A stretch of 64,000 nucleotides of DNA from Mantis religiosa. Lineage: Eukaryota; Arthropoda; Insecta; Mantodea; Mantidae. Below, piece after piece: positions 1 to 11,193 of this stretch. Below the pieces are notes generated by a model. That model saw nothing but the letters and a program-made list of their open reading frames with translations, was not told the origin of the DNA and did not search any database. How positions within the stretch are numbered: position 1 is the stretch's first letter; every line of letters starts with the position of its first letter. The stretch lies in the NCBI GenBank assembly GCA_030765055.1, contig JAUKNK010000320.1:6645001-6709000 (forward strand). Direction: 5' to 3'. The position numbers and the translations under genes are program-made.

Positions 1-23
1 CAGAATTCTGTTCATAAAGAAAC

Positions 24-431
24 ATGAGTGTACAATCTCTGTACTTCACTGTATTGCGGAGAGCTGTACAAACCTGCTGGCAGGAAGAGTGGTCCGCTCT
101 CCACAATAATAAACTTAGATCTGTGAAAGAACTTCCGACTCCCTGGGCAACCTCCTGTCGTTCATCTCGTCGTGAGGAGGTGAATTTGGCTCGGTTACGC
201 ATAGGGCACTACTTTTTACGCAGTTTTCTACTTAGAAAGGAGCCTGCTCCAATCTGTCTGCTTTGTAACGATGCGTTATCTGTCCGACACGTGCTGCTAG
301 AGTGTTTTCACCTAGCACACGCTAGAATGTCTCTGCAGCTGCCAGCCAGCTTTGCAGAAATGCTAGCGGATGACAACGAAGTAACGGAGAAGGTTTTTAA
401 GTTCTTTTCTAGGTTACATTTTCGAATTTAG
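24..431 (+). pseudogene. LINE ORF2 C-terminal tail (Jockey/I-like), 5'-truncated
   Basis: This open stretch of 135 codons matches the region that follows RNase H in Jockey/I-type non-LTR retrotransposons. It has the usual conserved block around LARLRIGHYFLRS, then a cysteine-rich C-x2-C-x8-H-x4-C motif (CLLCND, RHVLLEC). That tail is thought to bind nucleic acid. The first ATG follows a stop at 15-17, so this is not a natural start: the element is cut by the window edge or 5'-truncated. No RT or RNase H motif lies to its left. Family assignment rests on motif recognition only. Confidence 0.7.
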
Positions 432-640
432 TAAAGATATTTTTGCAGTTTATATTTATATTTATTTTTATTTTGTTTTTGTATTTTGTTATGTGCATGT
501 ATTTTTTGTAAGTTCATTTACAACTTGTATAGAGCTTTAGAAACATTTATATCTGGCTTTTGCCATGCCTAATTTTTTAAATGGCGCTGATAACTTCCAC
601 AGTTGAGCGCTCTTATACACATTTCATCTCTGTACTTCAC
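432..640 (+). mobile_element. LINE 3' UTR with terminal hairpin
   Basis: A T-rich untranslated tail follows the ORF and ends in a hairpin-like block at about 583-612, GGCGCTGA...GAGCGCTC, then TTATACAC. The same arrangement ends the minus-strand ORF1-only LINE at about 27270-27305, and a partial match (GCGCCCTTATACACATCATC) lies near 7507. The motif therefore looks like the 3' recognition hairpin shared by one LINE group. 641-725 holds nothing else recognisable apart from the acceptor-side intron of the next exon. Confidence 0.55.
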
Positions 641-725
641 AATGCCGTGCTCGGGTAAGATGCTAGCATCACAGACCGAAGATACCATAAGACAACTATA
701 GTATCTGCCACTTCTTTGATTCCAG

Positions 726-1175
726 ATGACGGGTTTTCAACTTCACCAACCAATTCCGCCACTCACGTTTGCCAACTCTACACAAATGCAGCTGGTTTTC
801 TTGCAGTTCCTCCAGCAGCTACAACCCAATGTCTTTGATAACCAATGTAAAGCCGCAGAGGATGAACTTAAATATAACAAGGAAGCCCTCCAGACCGAAC
901 ATTCTCGCTGTGAGTTTCTTCAGACTCAGTTGAAGGAATCCCAGCAAGAAGTGAACAATCTGACATCAGCAATAGCTGAGGTCCGTCTGGATTGTAAGCA
1001 ATCACAAAGTCAGCTTCTGAAACAGACAGCTAAACTGCTGAACTTTGAGCTTTCTAAGTATAAGAACTACTCAGAGAGCCTTAGTAGACAACTTGAGGAC
1101 TACAAGATCAAACTGAAAGAGATGAGTGACGCTTTGAATGCAGAGAAACTCAAATCTGCCGAGGCAAAGATTTGT
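726..1175 (+). pseudogene. Gene copy A, coiled-coil exon (150 codons)
   Basis: An exon framed by a TTCCAG acceptor at 720-725 and a GTAAGT donor at 1176. It is open throughout and ends in phase 0. The first ~35 residues are Pro/Gln/Leu-rich with LQFLQQLQPNV; residues ~40-145 are heptad-like and rich in E, K, Q and L, typical of a coiled coil. It is paralogous to the exon at 29381-29917: it shares LQFLQQLQPNV, QTEHSRCE/QTEHARCE and the SESL-RQL block. It lacks about 29 codons near its 3' end. The exon itself is intact, but the ankyrin exon it should join has an internal stop, so I call the gene copy a pseudogene. The ATG right after the acceptor may be the true start or an internal Met. No signal peptide or membrane segment is visible. 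Confidence 0.7.
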
Positions 1176-1543
1176 GTAAGTATTAGCTATTTAGTTTACT
1201 ACAAGTTTTTGTAAGATAGGTGAGATGAATGATCTAGGTAACTTAAGTCTGTGCTGGCTAGCTGTATCAAGCCAGAAGGTTTGTGCTGCGTGTCCGCCCG
1301 TTTAGGATTTTACCGCAGGTAAAGTTTTTCGATTGGGATTTTGTAGGATGTGTTGTGGGTTTTGAGGCTGGAGTTTCTTTCGAGGTTACAACTTTATGTA
1401 CCTTCTGGTTGAAGGAAAGGATGCAATACTTTGCACCCCGGTGCATTAACTTTTGTGGTTATTTAGTTGGAAATTTTGATGCCAAACAGCTTAGAAGATT
1501 ATCTGCAGCTCAACTTTAGCTGCTGTTAGGATTAGCTCCTGGG

Positions 1544-3110
1544 TTATCGCGGGTGTCCGCAAGCCATAAGGGGTACCCGGAACAGCCTAGAACGGCGTCT
1601 GGTGGGATCATAATCTCCCAGTGATCTAACAAGGACGCTTTTATGTGTTGGTAAACTAGCGTATAATTTTGATGCCCGGCGCCAAATTTCATCCTCCACG
1701 TATGGAAGACCCGAGGCTTCGTGAAGCAACCTGGTAGGAAAGGAACGACCCACAGAATATATAGACCGTAGTCCTCTATTCTGTGCACGCTGAAGCCATG
1801 CTAACCAGCTATCTGCGGCCATGCCCCAGATCTCGCAGGCGTGTAACATCACAGGAATTACCAGCGCTCGGAAGAGACGCAACTTTAGGCCAACCGGCAG
1901 CGAACCCGAACCAAGCATTGGATACAGGGAAGCAATTACTCTCTGTACCTTTGCCACTAGGTCCCTGATGTGCTGGCGAAAAGTTAGGCCTCTATCCAAT
2001 GTTCTCCAAGGTACTGGATGGAGTTAGTCCACTCCATCCTTCGACCTCGGAAGCTGATGTTGGAGCAGTCTGCGGGGGTGTGGCGCCTTGTAAAAAATAT
2101 GGCGTGGCTTTCGTCCGGATTAACGGATAGCCGCCAACACCGACACCACTATTGAGTTTGGAGGAGGTGTCTTTGTATTGGGTTGAAGGCTCTCAGGATA
2201 TGTATGCCTTCGCAGAACAGAAGCACGTCGTCACCGTATTGTGTCATTTCGACTCGCGGCTCTGTTGAGAAATCTGTCATAAATACGTTGAATAAGGTGG
2301 GAGATAGTACAGAGCCTTCGGGGACTCCGCCTCTCACTGGTCTTAGTGTTGATGTTTTCCCCGCGACTGTGACCTTAAAGGTGCGGTTTCGTAAGACGTT
2401 GTGTAGGATGACCATTTGTGTTGGGAGCCCCAGGTGGATCAGATTGTTTAACAGCCCGGCATGCCATGTACAGAAGGCCTTCTCGACGTCCAACTAAACT
2501 GCAGCCGTGAAGGCGCCTTCCTGGAAGCCCAGGGCAGTGGTTCTCCACCACACGCAGTAATTGCTGGAGTGTCTGGTGCCCAGGACGAAATCCAAACCGG
2601 TGGTCGGAAATGGCTTGCATGTCTCCCAGAATTGGGGACAAAGGGTGAGAATCAAACTCTCGAGAAGTTTCGAGAGGTTGGAAAAGAGGCTAATGGATCG
2701 GTAGCTGGAAGGATGTACCGGATTCTTCCCAGGTTTCAATATGCATATCACCCGGGCCTCCCTCCACTCTCGTGGAAAGTACCCAAGGCTAATACACATA
2801 TTGAAAACCTAGTTAGGAGGAGTACCGCATTAAAGGGAAGATGGCGGAGCATGAGGGGTGGTAGGCCATCAGGCTGCCCGCCTTTTTAGGTTTCAGATGC
2901 TAGAGTACGCCTTGGACTTCGCTAGGTCGGATGGTTGGGAGTTTTTCCACATCCTCAGGAGGGCGACGTAAGAAACGACGCACCTCCCGACGGACACGTT
3001 CGGAAAAGATGTCCTGGGGGTCGTTTCTTGGCCGCAAGGTACGTTCAAGGTAGTCAGCGAAAGCTTTAGCTTTTGCCTCTGGTTCACAGGCCAGGCCTTG
3101 GATGCCATGG
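1544..3110 (-). pseudogene. Jockey-like LINE reverse transcriptase relic
   Basis: Broken frames on the minus strand together give a non-LTR reverse transcriptase. Reading down from about 2800 one sees PREWREARVICILKPGK and the S-YR-ISL block of the RT fingers, a region matching FGFRPGH, the DVEKAF-like motif A, GGVPEGSVLSPTLFNV (motif B) and QYGDDVLLF at about 2225-2250 (motif C). Motif C reads YGDD where Jockey elements usually have YADD. The C-terminal thumb follows to 1544 (MDRGLTFRQHI, LYPMLG, GDYDPTRRRSR). At least three frame changes separate the pieces, so it is dead. Bases 2890-3110 seem to carry the EN-RT linker out of frame. No endonuclease domain was found. Confidence 0.8.
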
Positions 3111-3332
3111 ATGGGGGAGGTGTAGGCTGTGATGTAGGCTGTGCACTTGAGGATGATTTTAGAGAAACAGCTTACATGCTCTAGATCGGTATTGAACCTT
3201 CACCTGGCAGACACTTCGTCAATCGCTCCATGACCACAATAATGTTCGAAACGATCATTTCAACGTAGGTTGCAGACCCGTATATCTAACCAAAGTACGT
3301 GCGCAGTAAATTTGAGAAAAAAGTGACACATA

Positions 3333-4130
3333 CGAGGTTCGTTTGATAAGTCTGGTAAATTTGCATGAAGGGATAGAAATGTGTGCTGCAACTTTGTGCA
3401 TAAGCTTGATTGTTCAAAACATTGTACTGAAAATTTGAATGTGACAGAATATACAGTTCATTGTTGACAACCAGCTGAAGTGGTCGCAGTGTTAGCTGCG
3501 ACTGAAAATAGAACAAACAAGACTTTCGTGCACTTATTTAACATTTTCATTTGAAGAGCTGGACTGCCGCACAACTCATAACTTAAATATATGAAGTTCA
3601 CTCTGACTCTGCAGCAACATTGAAAACCATTTACTTTGGGATCAACTCATTCAAACGTGGTCGTGGAAGCACCGAAGGTGAATCGCGCTCTGGTCGCTCA
3701 GTTGAGGTCACCACACAGTGCAGCATTAAAAAATCCACAATATGCTTATACAAGACTGCGGAATCAAAATTCGTGCGATTTCTGAGGCTGTAGGCATCTC
3801 AACAAAGCGAGTCCACAGTAACCTGTATGAGAACTAGGCAATGAAAAAGTTGTGTACAAGATGGCTGCCATGACTGCTTACAGTCGACCAAAAGCACATC
3901 CGGAAGAACACTTTTACCAAGGGTCTGTTTAATCGCAATCCGCAAGTCGCTTTGCGTCGATTTGTGAATGTGAATGAAACTTCGATCTATCATCACACAC
4001 CAGAGTCAAAACAGCAGTCAAAGTGCACCACTGCATAGTGAGTGGGTTACAATTTGGAGCGTTGTATCCGGACAAGTCGATGAATATGCACAGAATCCGT
4101 TATTAGCTACATCAATGCTCTTGCATATGG
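3333..4130 (+). pseudogene. mariner-family transposon relic
   Basis: The 5' end at 3331 reads TA then CGAGGTTCGTTTGATAAGT, which resembles a mariner terminal repeat next to its TA target. Downstream, broken frames give a mariner transposase: KRGRGSTEGESRSGRS linker, a helix-turn-helix-like ISEAVGISTKRVHSNL, and VNETSIYHHTPESKQQSK near 3967-4020. The last block is the family hallmark around the first catalytic Asp of the second half, here Asn (VNET for VDET). Stops and frameshifts run throughout. The 3' terminal repeat was not located, so the right border is approximate. Confidence 0.75.
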
Positions 4131-4471
4131 CTATATCCAATAGGAGAGTGCTGCGATGTAGACATCGTGTGCCTGTGTAGGGATAGTAACACGCACCGTA
4201 GGGTAAGGATGCCGAGCGAGCTATCCATAGTTATTAAGCGCTTCTGTTTAAAATCCAAACTTCAACAAACGCTGAAATACATTCAACAACACAAACACAA
4301 TGTGACCTAAGGAGCGATGTCAATACCAGACCTCTCATCTCAAACTAAACTCCCCAAATCCTACGTTTTCCAAAGTACAACGTGTAGTATAAAACTTAAG
4401 CTTATTAGTTAAAAGTTCCAGAAGCTACTACACCACAAGAAGTAATATTTAAAATTTTCCCACTGTTTCAG

Positions 4472-5785
4472 GATTGCCGCTCTAAAGCGACTAGTGTAAA
4501 CGGCGCACAAGGCACAACGGACGAAGCTTTCAATGATCAGCCATTCTTACCAACTTCTACGTCAAACCTTTCCTTTGCTAAAGATTATACAGAACGTGGT
4601 GCCGATCCAAACAGTGCCATTCACTTCGCTGTGCAACATGGACATACAGAGATGGTTAAGTTGCTTCTGAATAGAGGCGCTGATTAAGATTTAGTCATAA
4701 AGAAAGACAACTGGACACTTCTTCATGTAGCGGTACATTATGGACACATCGAAGTAGTTCGTCTGCTACTGAGGGAAGGTGCTAAGACGGATGTGAGAGG
4801 AAGTGGCGGATGTACACCCCTGTATCAGGCTGCCTCCTTGGACCTAGAGAATGTGACACAGCTCCTGATGAGACACAATGCTAATGCCGACCTGAAGTGT
4901 AACAATGGTTGGGTGCCTCTACACGTCGCTTCTGGTGAAAACCACCTCAAGGCTGCACGAGCTCTTCTTGAAGCTGGAGCAAATGTAAACATAAGAAGAG
5001 CTGATGGCTGTACGCCGTTGTATCAGGCTGCTTACTTTGATTATGAAGATATGACAAAGCTCCTGATAAGACACAATGCTGATGCTGATCTTAAATGTAA
5101 CAATGGTTGGGCGCCGTTACACGTCGCTTCTGATAAAAACCATCTCAAGGCAGCACGAGCTCTTCTTGAAGCTGGAGCAAATGTAAACATCAGAAGAGTT
5201 GATGACTGTATGCCGCTGTTTCATGCTGCCTACTTTGATCATGAAGATATGATAAAGCTCTTGTTAAAATATAATGCTGATACCAATCTGAGGTCTATCC
5301 AGGGGTACTCGCCGCTTTACGTTGCTTCTGAGACAAACAGTCTCAGAGCTGCGCGAGCCCTTCTTGAAGCTGGAGCAAATGCAAACATCAGATATAACGG
5401 TTGTACGCCGCTGTACAACGCTGCCTTCTTTGGTCATGTAGATATGCTAAACCTCTTGTTAAAATTCAATGCTGATACCAATCTGAAGTGTAACAATGGT
5501 TGGACGCCACTACACGCTGCTTCTCAGGAAAACCATCCTAGGGCAGCACGAGCTCTTCTTGAAGCTGGAGCAAAGGTTAACATCAGGGGATATGATGATT
5601 GCACACCGCTGTATCAGGCTGCCTACTATGATCGTGACAATATGATAAAGCTCTTGTTAAAATATAATGCCGATATCAATCTGAAGTGTAAGGACGGTGT
5701 GACGCCGCTATACATTGCTTCGCAAGAAAACAATCTCAGGGCAGTAAGAGCACTGCTTGATGCTGGTGCAACTATGAACGTCTGA
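4472..5785 (+). pseudogene. Gene copy A, ankyrin-repeat exon with in-frame stop
   Basis: The exon starts after CTGTTTCAG in phase 0 and stays in one frame to TGA at 5783-5785, 438 codons including the stop. Codon 72 (4685-4687) is TAA where copy B has AAA (Lys). Translation would stop after the first ankyrin unit unless a downstream Met such as 4793 is used. The region after the stop still encodes a well-formed series: two N-terminal repeats and five ~66-residue double units with CTPLYQAA, NGW-PLHVAS and ARALLEAGANVNIR. One unit is a residue short. The C-terminal end LLDAGATMNV matches the end of copy B. The units differ from each other more than in copy B. Probably a recent pseudogene; an edited or read-through product cannot be excluded. 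Confidence 0.85.
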
Positions 5786-5875
5786 AGAAAATAGTGCATT
5801 TTATTATACCAGGTGGTTCATTTCGGCGTGAAGGAGTAGTTTAACTTCTGATTCAAAGAAAAGCTGTAATAGTTG

Positions 5876-6055
5876 TAACAATTATTGGGTAGTCTTGCAT
5901 GTAGCTACAGAAATAAATGGTGTTAATATGGTTAGTATTTTTCTCCTTGGTGGTGCCAATAAAAGCCTAAAACGCAACGATGGCCATCTCCCTTTACATC
6001 AAGCAGTCTACTACTCATATCTCAATTTGGTCAGGTTTCCATTTAGCTGAGGCGC
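5876..6055 (+). pseudogene. Decayed ankyrin repeats downstream of copy A
   Basis: One frame reads WVVLHVATEINGVNMVSIF, then LLGGANKSLKRNDGHLPLHQ and AVYYSYLNL, i.e. the ankyrin pattern (LHVA, LLxxGAN, G-PLH-A) of about one and a half repeats. It is in the same orientation as copy A, 90 bases past its stop. Related blocks follow copy B at 45440-45640 and 46195-46385. They look like the former C-terminal part of a longer gene, or of a neighbouring duplicate, cut off by the present stop. Confidence 0.6.
5912..5917 (+). terminator. Possible polyadenylation signal of copy A
   Basis: AATAAA lies 127 bases after the stop codon, within decayed ankyrin sequence. Copy B has the same hexamer at an equivalent place (45493-45498). 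Use as a poly(A) signal is inferred from position only. Confidence 0.3.
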
Positions 6056-6169
6056 TTTACTGATAGTGGAATATCTCCACGTGATGTTGCCGTTCATAAA
6101 AAGGCATGAGTTGTGCAATACATTGTTAGTATATATGGATAGAACATCACCTGCAAAATCTCCTTAATC

Positions 6170-7327
6170 CGTCCAGACTAGGTACTGTACCGCACTCCAG
6201 GGTGAGTGGGAAGGCGAGCCCGCTATATCCCCTGTGTAGCTCTGTCATCCCAGTAGGATGACCCCTTATTGGACTCCATGGTGAGTGGGGAGCACTGGGG
6301 GATGAAACATTCCATTTCTTATGGCAAACCTTAGAAGTAAACGTGGAAAAGAAATAGCTTAGTCTTGTGGTCCTCGCTAGTTAGTTATTTGTAGGAATGA
6401 GGAAGGTCGAACATTTTCTACATTGAACCTGTTCATTATGCAGAAGGGTTTGGATAATATTGCTGGTCCTGTAAAGTCATGTACTATATCTCGCAATTGC
6501 ACGCTACTGGTCGAAACAGCTTCTCCGAAGCGGGCTGCAAAAATCTTGAAAGCCAATATGCTTGCGAGCAATCCGGTGCGCGTGGAATTGCACAGGACTC
6601 TGAACTCCTCACGTGGTGTTGTACATACTAGCGCATTGGATGATGTGTCCAATGTAGAGATTCAGGAAAACTTGGCGGAACAAGGTGTGACTAATGTACA
6701 TCGAGTTCGCCACAAAGGAGGTGAGCTAGTGCCCATTCGTACCCTGTTTCTTGCCTTTGATCGGGTAAATCTCCCCTAAATGATTAAGGCAGGGTATGAA
6801 GCTATTGAAGTGAGGCTGTATATACCCAATCCATTGAGGTGTTATAAATGCCAGCGCTTTGGCCACACGAGTGATCCATGTAATGGAGTTGCCACTTGCG
6901 TTGACTTTGGCGAAGTCAAGCTTAATGCATGTACTTCACCCGCAACGTGTGATAACTGCAGTGGCAATCATTCATCCAACTCCAGGGAATGTTCCTGTTT
7001 TATGGATGAGAAGACGATCCAAAAGATCCCGGTAAGACAGAGGGTGTCCTTCGTGGAAGCCCGGAAACTCTTGCGTATTAGTCAGCCTTCTGTAACTAGG
7101 ATCATTACTTATAGTGCAGCTGCAGCTAAGCTGGTACCTAGACGGGAATCGCAACACAAACTACCGACATAAACGGGGAAGTAATATCCGTAAAAAACAA
7201 TTACATACAGATCACAGCCAAAGCAGTAGATACCAGCACGAACAACAGTGACTACACCTACTAAGTCCAGTCCTATGAATAACATTGCAGCCAAGTCACC
7301 GCAGAAATCATCTACCTCGAAAATATA
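6170..7327 (+). pseudogene. Jockey-like LINE: 5' UTR and ORF1 (zinc-knuckle gag-like)
   Basis: About 160 bases of 5' UTR (6170-6330) match the region 28830-29000 on the minus strand. ORF1 follows in broken frames (6423-6779, 6780-7172, then to about 7327). It has an RNA-binding-like first half and a zinc-knuckle block: CYKCQRFGHTSDPC (C-x2-C-x4-H-x4-C), a degraded second knuckle around CVDFGEVKLNAC and CDNCSGNHSSNSREC. ORF1 proteins of Jockey elements bind the element RNA. The C-terminal part (TPTKSSPMNNIAAKSPQKSS near 7260-7320) is cut short compared with the copy at 27480. A stop at 6777-6779 and a frame change show it is inactive. Confidence 0.75.
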
Positions 7328-7433
7328 GCATAGATAATGACAACAAAATCAGCTGAGGTTACACCATGTAACAGCGTAGCTGAAGCCGATAACCTAGCTA
7401 CTGCGATCACCTCTACAATGGCACAAGCAATGG

Positions 7434-9303
7434 ATGAAGCCGCTCCACCACGGCTCAAATTCTGCAGTGCACAGAAACCATTTCCCCCACAGCTACGGGT
7501 ACTTAGCGCCCTTATACACATCATCATCCCCACAGCTATGGAAGTTAATAGCCGATAAGATTAAAGCTAGGCGTCGGTTTCAGCTCACAAGAAATCCCTT
7601 ACACAAAAGGGAGTGGAATAGACTACAAGATTTAGTTAAACTAGAGCTTGCTGACTTCCGAAATGACTAGTGGGAGCGCCGACTATGTGCTCTTGATCCC
7701 CAGGACTCATCACTCTGGCGAATGTCTAAGGTGCTGCAGCGCTTACCTTCTGATCTACCTCTTACTGATGGCAGAAAAACAGCACAGTCAACGAGAGAAA
7801 AAGGGGATTTAATGGCTGAACATCTAGCCTCCACTTCTCATCCAGCAGAATATCAAGACCAAGGGATCTCTGAGGAAATAGTGTCACGTGTTGAAGCTTT
7901 TCTTTCCACACATTTTAATGTGGATGAAGCGCACTTGAAAACAGTTGTAGAAGTGCGGAGTAATGTGGCTAAAGTGTGCCCCTTTAAAGCAGCAGGGTTT
8001 GGTAACTTGCCGTATGCTCCTTTTAAAGCAGTACCGGCAACATGGATAACACTGTTGGTTCATCTGTTCAACAGTCTACTGGATCATTTCCCTGCTGCGT
8101 GGAAACACGCTGGGATTATCACCCTTCCTAAGCCAGGAAAGGACCCCAAACACGTCAGTAACCACCGGCCCATCAGTCTGCTGCCGATCATCTTTGAAAA
8201 GGTGCTGCAGGCCCGCCTTCAACATCTGCTGGACCAGCACAGTGTACTTCGACCCGAGCAGTTTTGTTTTCGATGTCAGCACTAGACCTCTCACCAGTTA
8301 CTTCGCCTCGTGGACGACGTTTTACGCGGGTTTAACAACCGGCACTACGTTACAGCACTATTTCTTGACATTTGTCGAGCATTTGACTCAGTGTGGCATG
8401 ACGGCCTCGTCCATCGGCTCATCCACTACAATATCCCAGCATACGTTATACACCTCATCAACACCTACCTCAAAAACCGTTCCTTCGTCGTTGCCAGGTA
8501 CGACATCCATTCTCAACCCTCCGATATTCACGCCGGGGTACCTCAAGGTAGTGTCCTTGATCCCCTCTTATTCCTCACCTATATAAACACCCTCCCTAAA
8601 CCTGTAACCTCTACCTATTCGCTTATAATACCGCATTAACGGTCTCATCTAAGCGATATGTTAATGTAGTAACCAAGACACAGCATTATGTTGATATGCT
8701 ATCTGCCTGGTTCATCACTTGGCGCCTGAAGATAAATGCAACTAAATCTCAGGCAGTCACATTCACCCTCTGCACTCTACAAGATATACCCAACCTCCAC
8801 CTGGCTGGAGAAGAAGTACAATGGTCCACGGAGGCTACATACCTCGGAGTAACCCTGGATTGGCGTCTGACGTGGAAACAACGTATCAGCACTGTGGCAA
8901 ACAAAGTGTCCAGAAGGATGGCCATGTTGTGTGCTATGTATAATAGGTAATCGACAATGAGTCTGTACAACAAATTGCTCATATACAAGCAAATATTCCG
9001 CCCGGCACTAACCTATGCTTGCACAGTCTGGGGAGCTGCAGCAAAACCCCATCTCCACAACTCCAAGTCTTTCAAAAGCGCTACCTTCGTATAGGAACAG
9101 CTTCCGATTGGTGCATCCCTAATGATAATATCCATGCAGACCTCTCCTTCCCAAAAATCACAGACTACATCCTGACCCTATCCCATGGTTTTTATAACAA
9201 GCTCCCTTCTAGCTTCAACAGTCTTATCCGCGGTCTGGGGGAATATGACCTTGACCCCGGTGAAAGCTATAAGCCACCCAGACTACTGCTAGCACCACCA
9301 TAG
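7434..9303 (+). pseudogene. Jockey-like LINE ORF2 relic without endonuclease
   Basis: The sequence resumes in the EN-RT linker (KARRRFQLTRNPLHKREWN), then a reverse transcriptase in broken frames: WKHAGIITLPKPGKDP and NHRPISLLP (fingers), ALFLDICRAFDSVWH (motif A, 8360s), AGVPQGSVLDPLLFLTYIN (motif B, ~8530-8590). The YADD motif C is missing where it should follow near 8620. The thumb (WRLKINATKSQAV, TYLGVTLDWRLTWKQ) and tail (FRPALTYACTVWG, IPNDNIHADLSFPKITDYI) continue to 9303. The apurinic endonuclease domain that should precede the RT is absent: ORF1 joins the linker at about 7330-7430, an internal deletion. No RNase H follows. Confidence 0.8.
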
Positions 9304-9631
9304 GCCCCTACAAACCATATCTGAGCTATCCATTACACTTCTAATCCCTAACAAGTAATTAAACAACCATTACATTACCTATTCACCACCATCTACCCAA
9401 CGTCATATCATTGAAATCACCACCATGCCAGCAAGGGACAAGGTCCCAAAATGACAAACTGTCGAAGGCCCCTCCTTTGAGGAGGAGGTTCAACCTTCAA
9501 CGACACCACTGTGCTGCTAATCATTATCCTGATGGTGGGAGCGATGCACACTTCCTAAATGTCGATGGCTCTACATCACTATACCTGGCTCGAAGCCCGA
9601 GAACGTCTAGGACATGTACGTCGCCAGGAAA
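9304..9631 (+). other. LINE 3' UTR, otherwise unassigned
   Basis: This stretch follows the LINE ORF2 relic and is C-rich. It contains a near-palindrome at 9466-9492 (AAGGCCCCTCCTTTGAGGAG). I see no coding signature. It ends where the segmental duplication begins. Confidence 0.35.
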
Positions 9632-10169
9632 GCTTCAGATCATATCTGATTAATGCTTGATTTACATTACATGTTGCTAATAACTGCTCTCTTTACGTGA
9701 ACATTTTACCGTAACTTTTTACTGTGTCAAAATGGTTCCAAAGATTTTAATGAAAATATTCTACACTGAACTTGGCGCAGTGACCCTTGTAAGAGTTACC
9801 AGTCTTAAATTGACGGTGTATCCAGTAAGAAACGTCATTTACGTCACTACAGGACTCTGTAGTGTGCTGCCATCTGTGAGAGTTTTTTATAATTGCTACA
9901 AGAAGCTGAAAGCAGCAGAGCTGTACAAAATGGTTCCCATATGAAGAATGCATGCACTGCTCAGGTAAACATTACATAATATTGGCACTAAGTGATTGAA
10001 GTGAGTAATATTGTTTTGTTTTATGGTCTCTTTACTAAATTCTGCAACCATTAAGTCATTTGAGCCAATAAGACCTTTTTCAGGAAAGGTCATTTCATTG
10101 CAGTCAAACCCCAATTTCAGCAAAAAAGCATTTATAAGTATTTTGCTTAGAAAGCCGGGCTGAAGTAAT

Positions 10170-10345
10170 CCTACTAAGACAGTTCTCTTTGCCGATGATT
10201 CAAATATTCTGATTAAGGATCACAAAATAAATAAGCTCTAAGATTTATGAAATAAAACCTTTGATGCACTAAATAACTGCTTTGAATGCAATAAAGTTCA
10301 CATAATTTTTTGAAAAACTAACTATAATAATTTTTATACAAAACA
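10170..10345 (+). pseudogene. LINE reverse transcriptase fragment (FADD)
   Basis: The frame reads TKTVLFADDSNILIKDHKIN, with stops, then TFDALNNCFECNKVHIIF and KTN, followed by TKQ. This is the motif C to thumb region of a Jockey/CR1-type reverse transcriptase (FADDTSILI, W-N-L-INFDKT-). The FADD is intact in this copy. The duplicate at 60731-60905 reads FPDVSNIL, so the catalytic residues were lost there after duplication. It ends just before the MITE insertion. Confidence 0.65.
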
Positions 10346-10389
10346 AAGGCGTCTGAGACCTACAGCTACAATATGAAAATGTGAAATTC

Positions 10390-11193
10390 AGGGGCGGCTT
10401 CTGAAAGGGGTAGCATGTTTTCGCTACAACCAAAATGCTGGGTCTCCCTTTAATGTAATGGCATGTTCCATTTGGAGTTCATTTCGACCTTGTCTAGTGC
10501 AGGGGACCTGAGCGTGCTCTATTGTTTACAGGTGCCAAGTAGTTCACTCCCTGATGCAAACCACTGGCATACAATAGGGAGGTATAGGGCAGGACGAACC
10601 TAGGATTTGCCGAGGCAATTAGGGGGGCGATGTGGGGCGTATGGCTGCATGTGGTTGGTTAACCTAGCTGCCAGAGAATAGTGGATGCCTAACCTGCTCG
10701 TTCTTTCATCACAGCAGTGGCATCTATTGCACCTATGTTAAATGTAACCTACGAGTACATAGCCACTTGGTTTGTGCCGTGTTTTGTTAGCTCTGCCTGT
10801 TTTGAGTAGTGAATCAGCAATATTTATGTAAATACAGGTAACTTGTGTTATAAGAAGAAACAATGTGTCTTTTAGCACATCCTTTTTCAAACTTGACCTT
10901 AGAAGAAAAAATTTAACTTAAGCCACTTGGAAGACCCACGCCGAAACTAAATATTACACAGATAGTCAAAATAATATCAAGATGTTTTAACAGGATCTTT
11001 AACAACGATGTGTACGATAAATATTCTAGAGTGTTTATGAAATGTAAATGTTGTGTTATACGCTGTGAATTACCGTTAACTTGTGTGTAGAGCAGTCTGT
11101 AGTGACAGGCTTAAAGAAATTGTGTTACTTTAAAAAATTAAGTTGCATGGATAACTTTGTGAACCATCAATTTTCAGAGCCACCAGCCGCCCC
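10390..11193. mobile_element. hAT-type MITE, 804 bp, with 8-bp target duplication
   Basis: The element starts AGGGGCGGCTT and ends AGCCGCCCC, giving short terminal inverted repeats of the CAGGGGCGGC type seen in many hAT elements. TGAAATTC is repeated exactly on both sides (10382-10389 and 11194-11201). The duplicated region at 60946-60953 has a single TGAAATTC and no insert, a clean empty site. No transposase frame is visible, so it is non-autonomous. Because the end bases C and TG also fit the target, the terminus could be shifted by one or two bases. Confidence 0.85.

Larger units (their letters stand above)
1176..4471 (+). other. Intron of gene copy A, filled by transposon relics
   Basis: The interval runs from the GTAAGT donor at 1176 to a TTTCAG acceptor at 4466-4471. 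The last ~170 bases match those before the acceptor of copy B (about 42090-42262), sharing GCGATGTCAATACCAG and the polypyrimidine/CTGTTTCAG end. This supports duplication of the whole gene rather than of exons alone. The middle holds a minus-strand LINE relic and a plus-strand mariner relic. 1215-1543 and 4190-4300 contain nothing I recognise. Confidence 0.6.
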
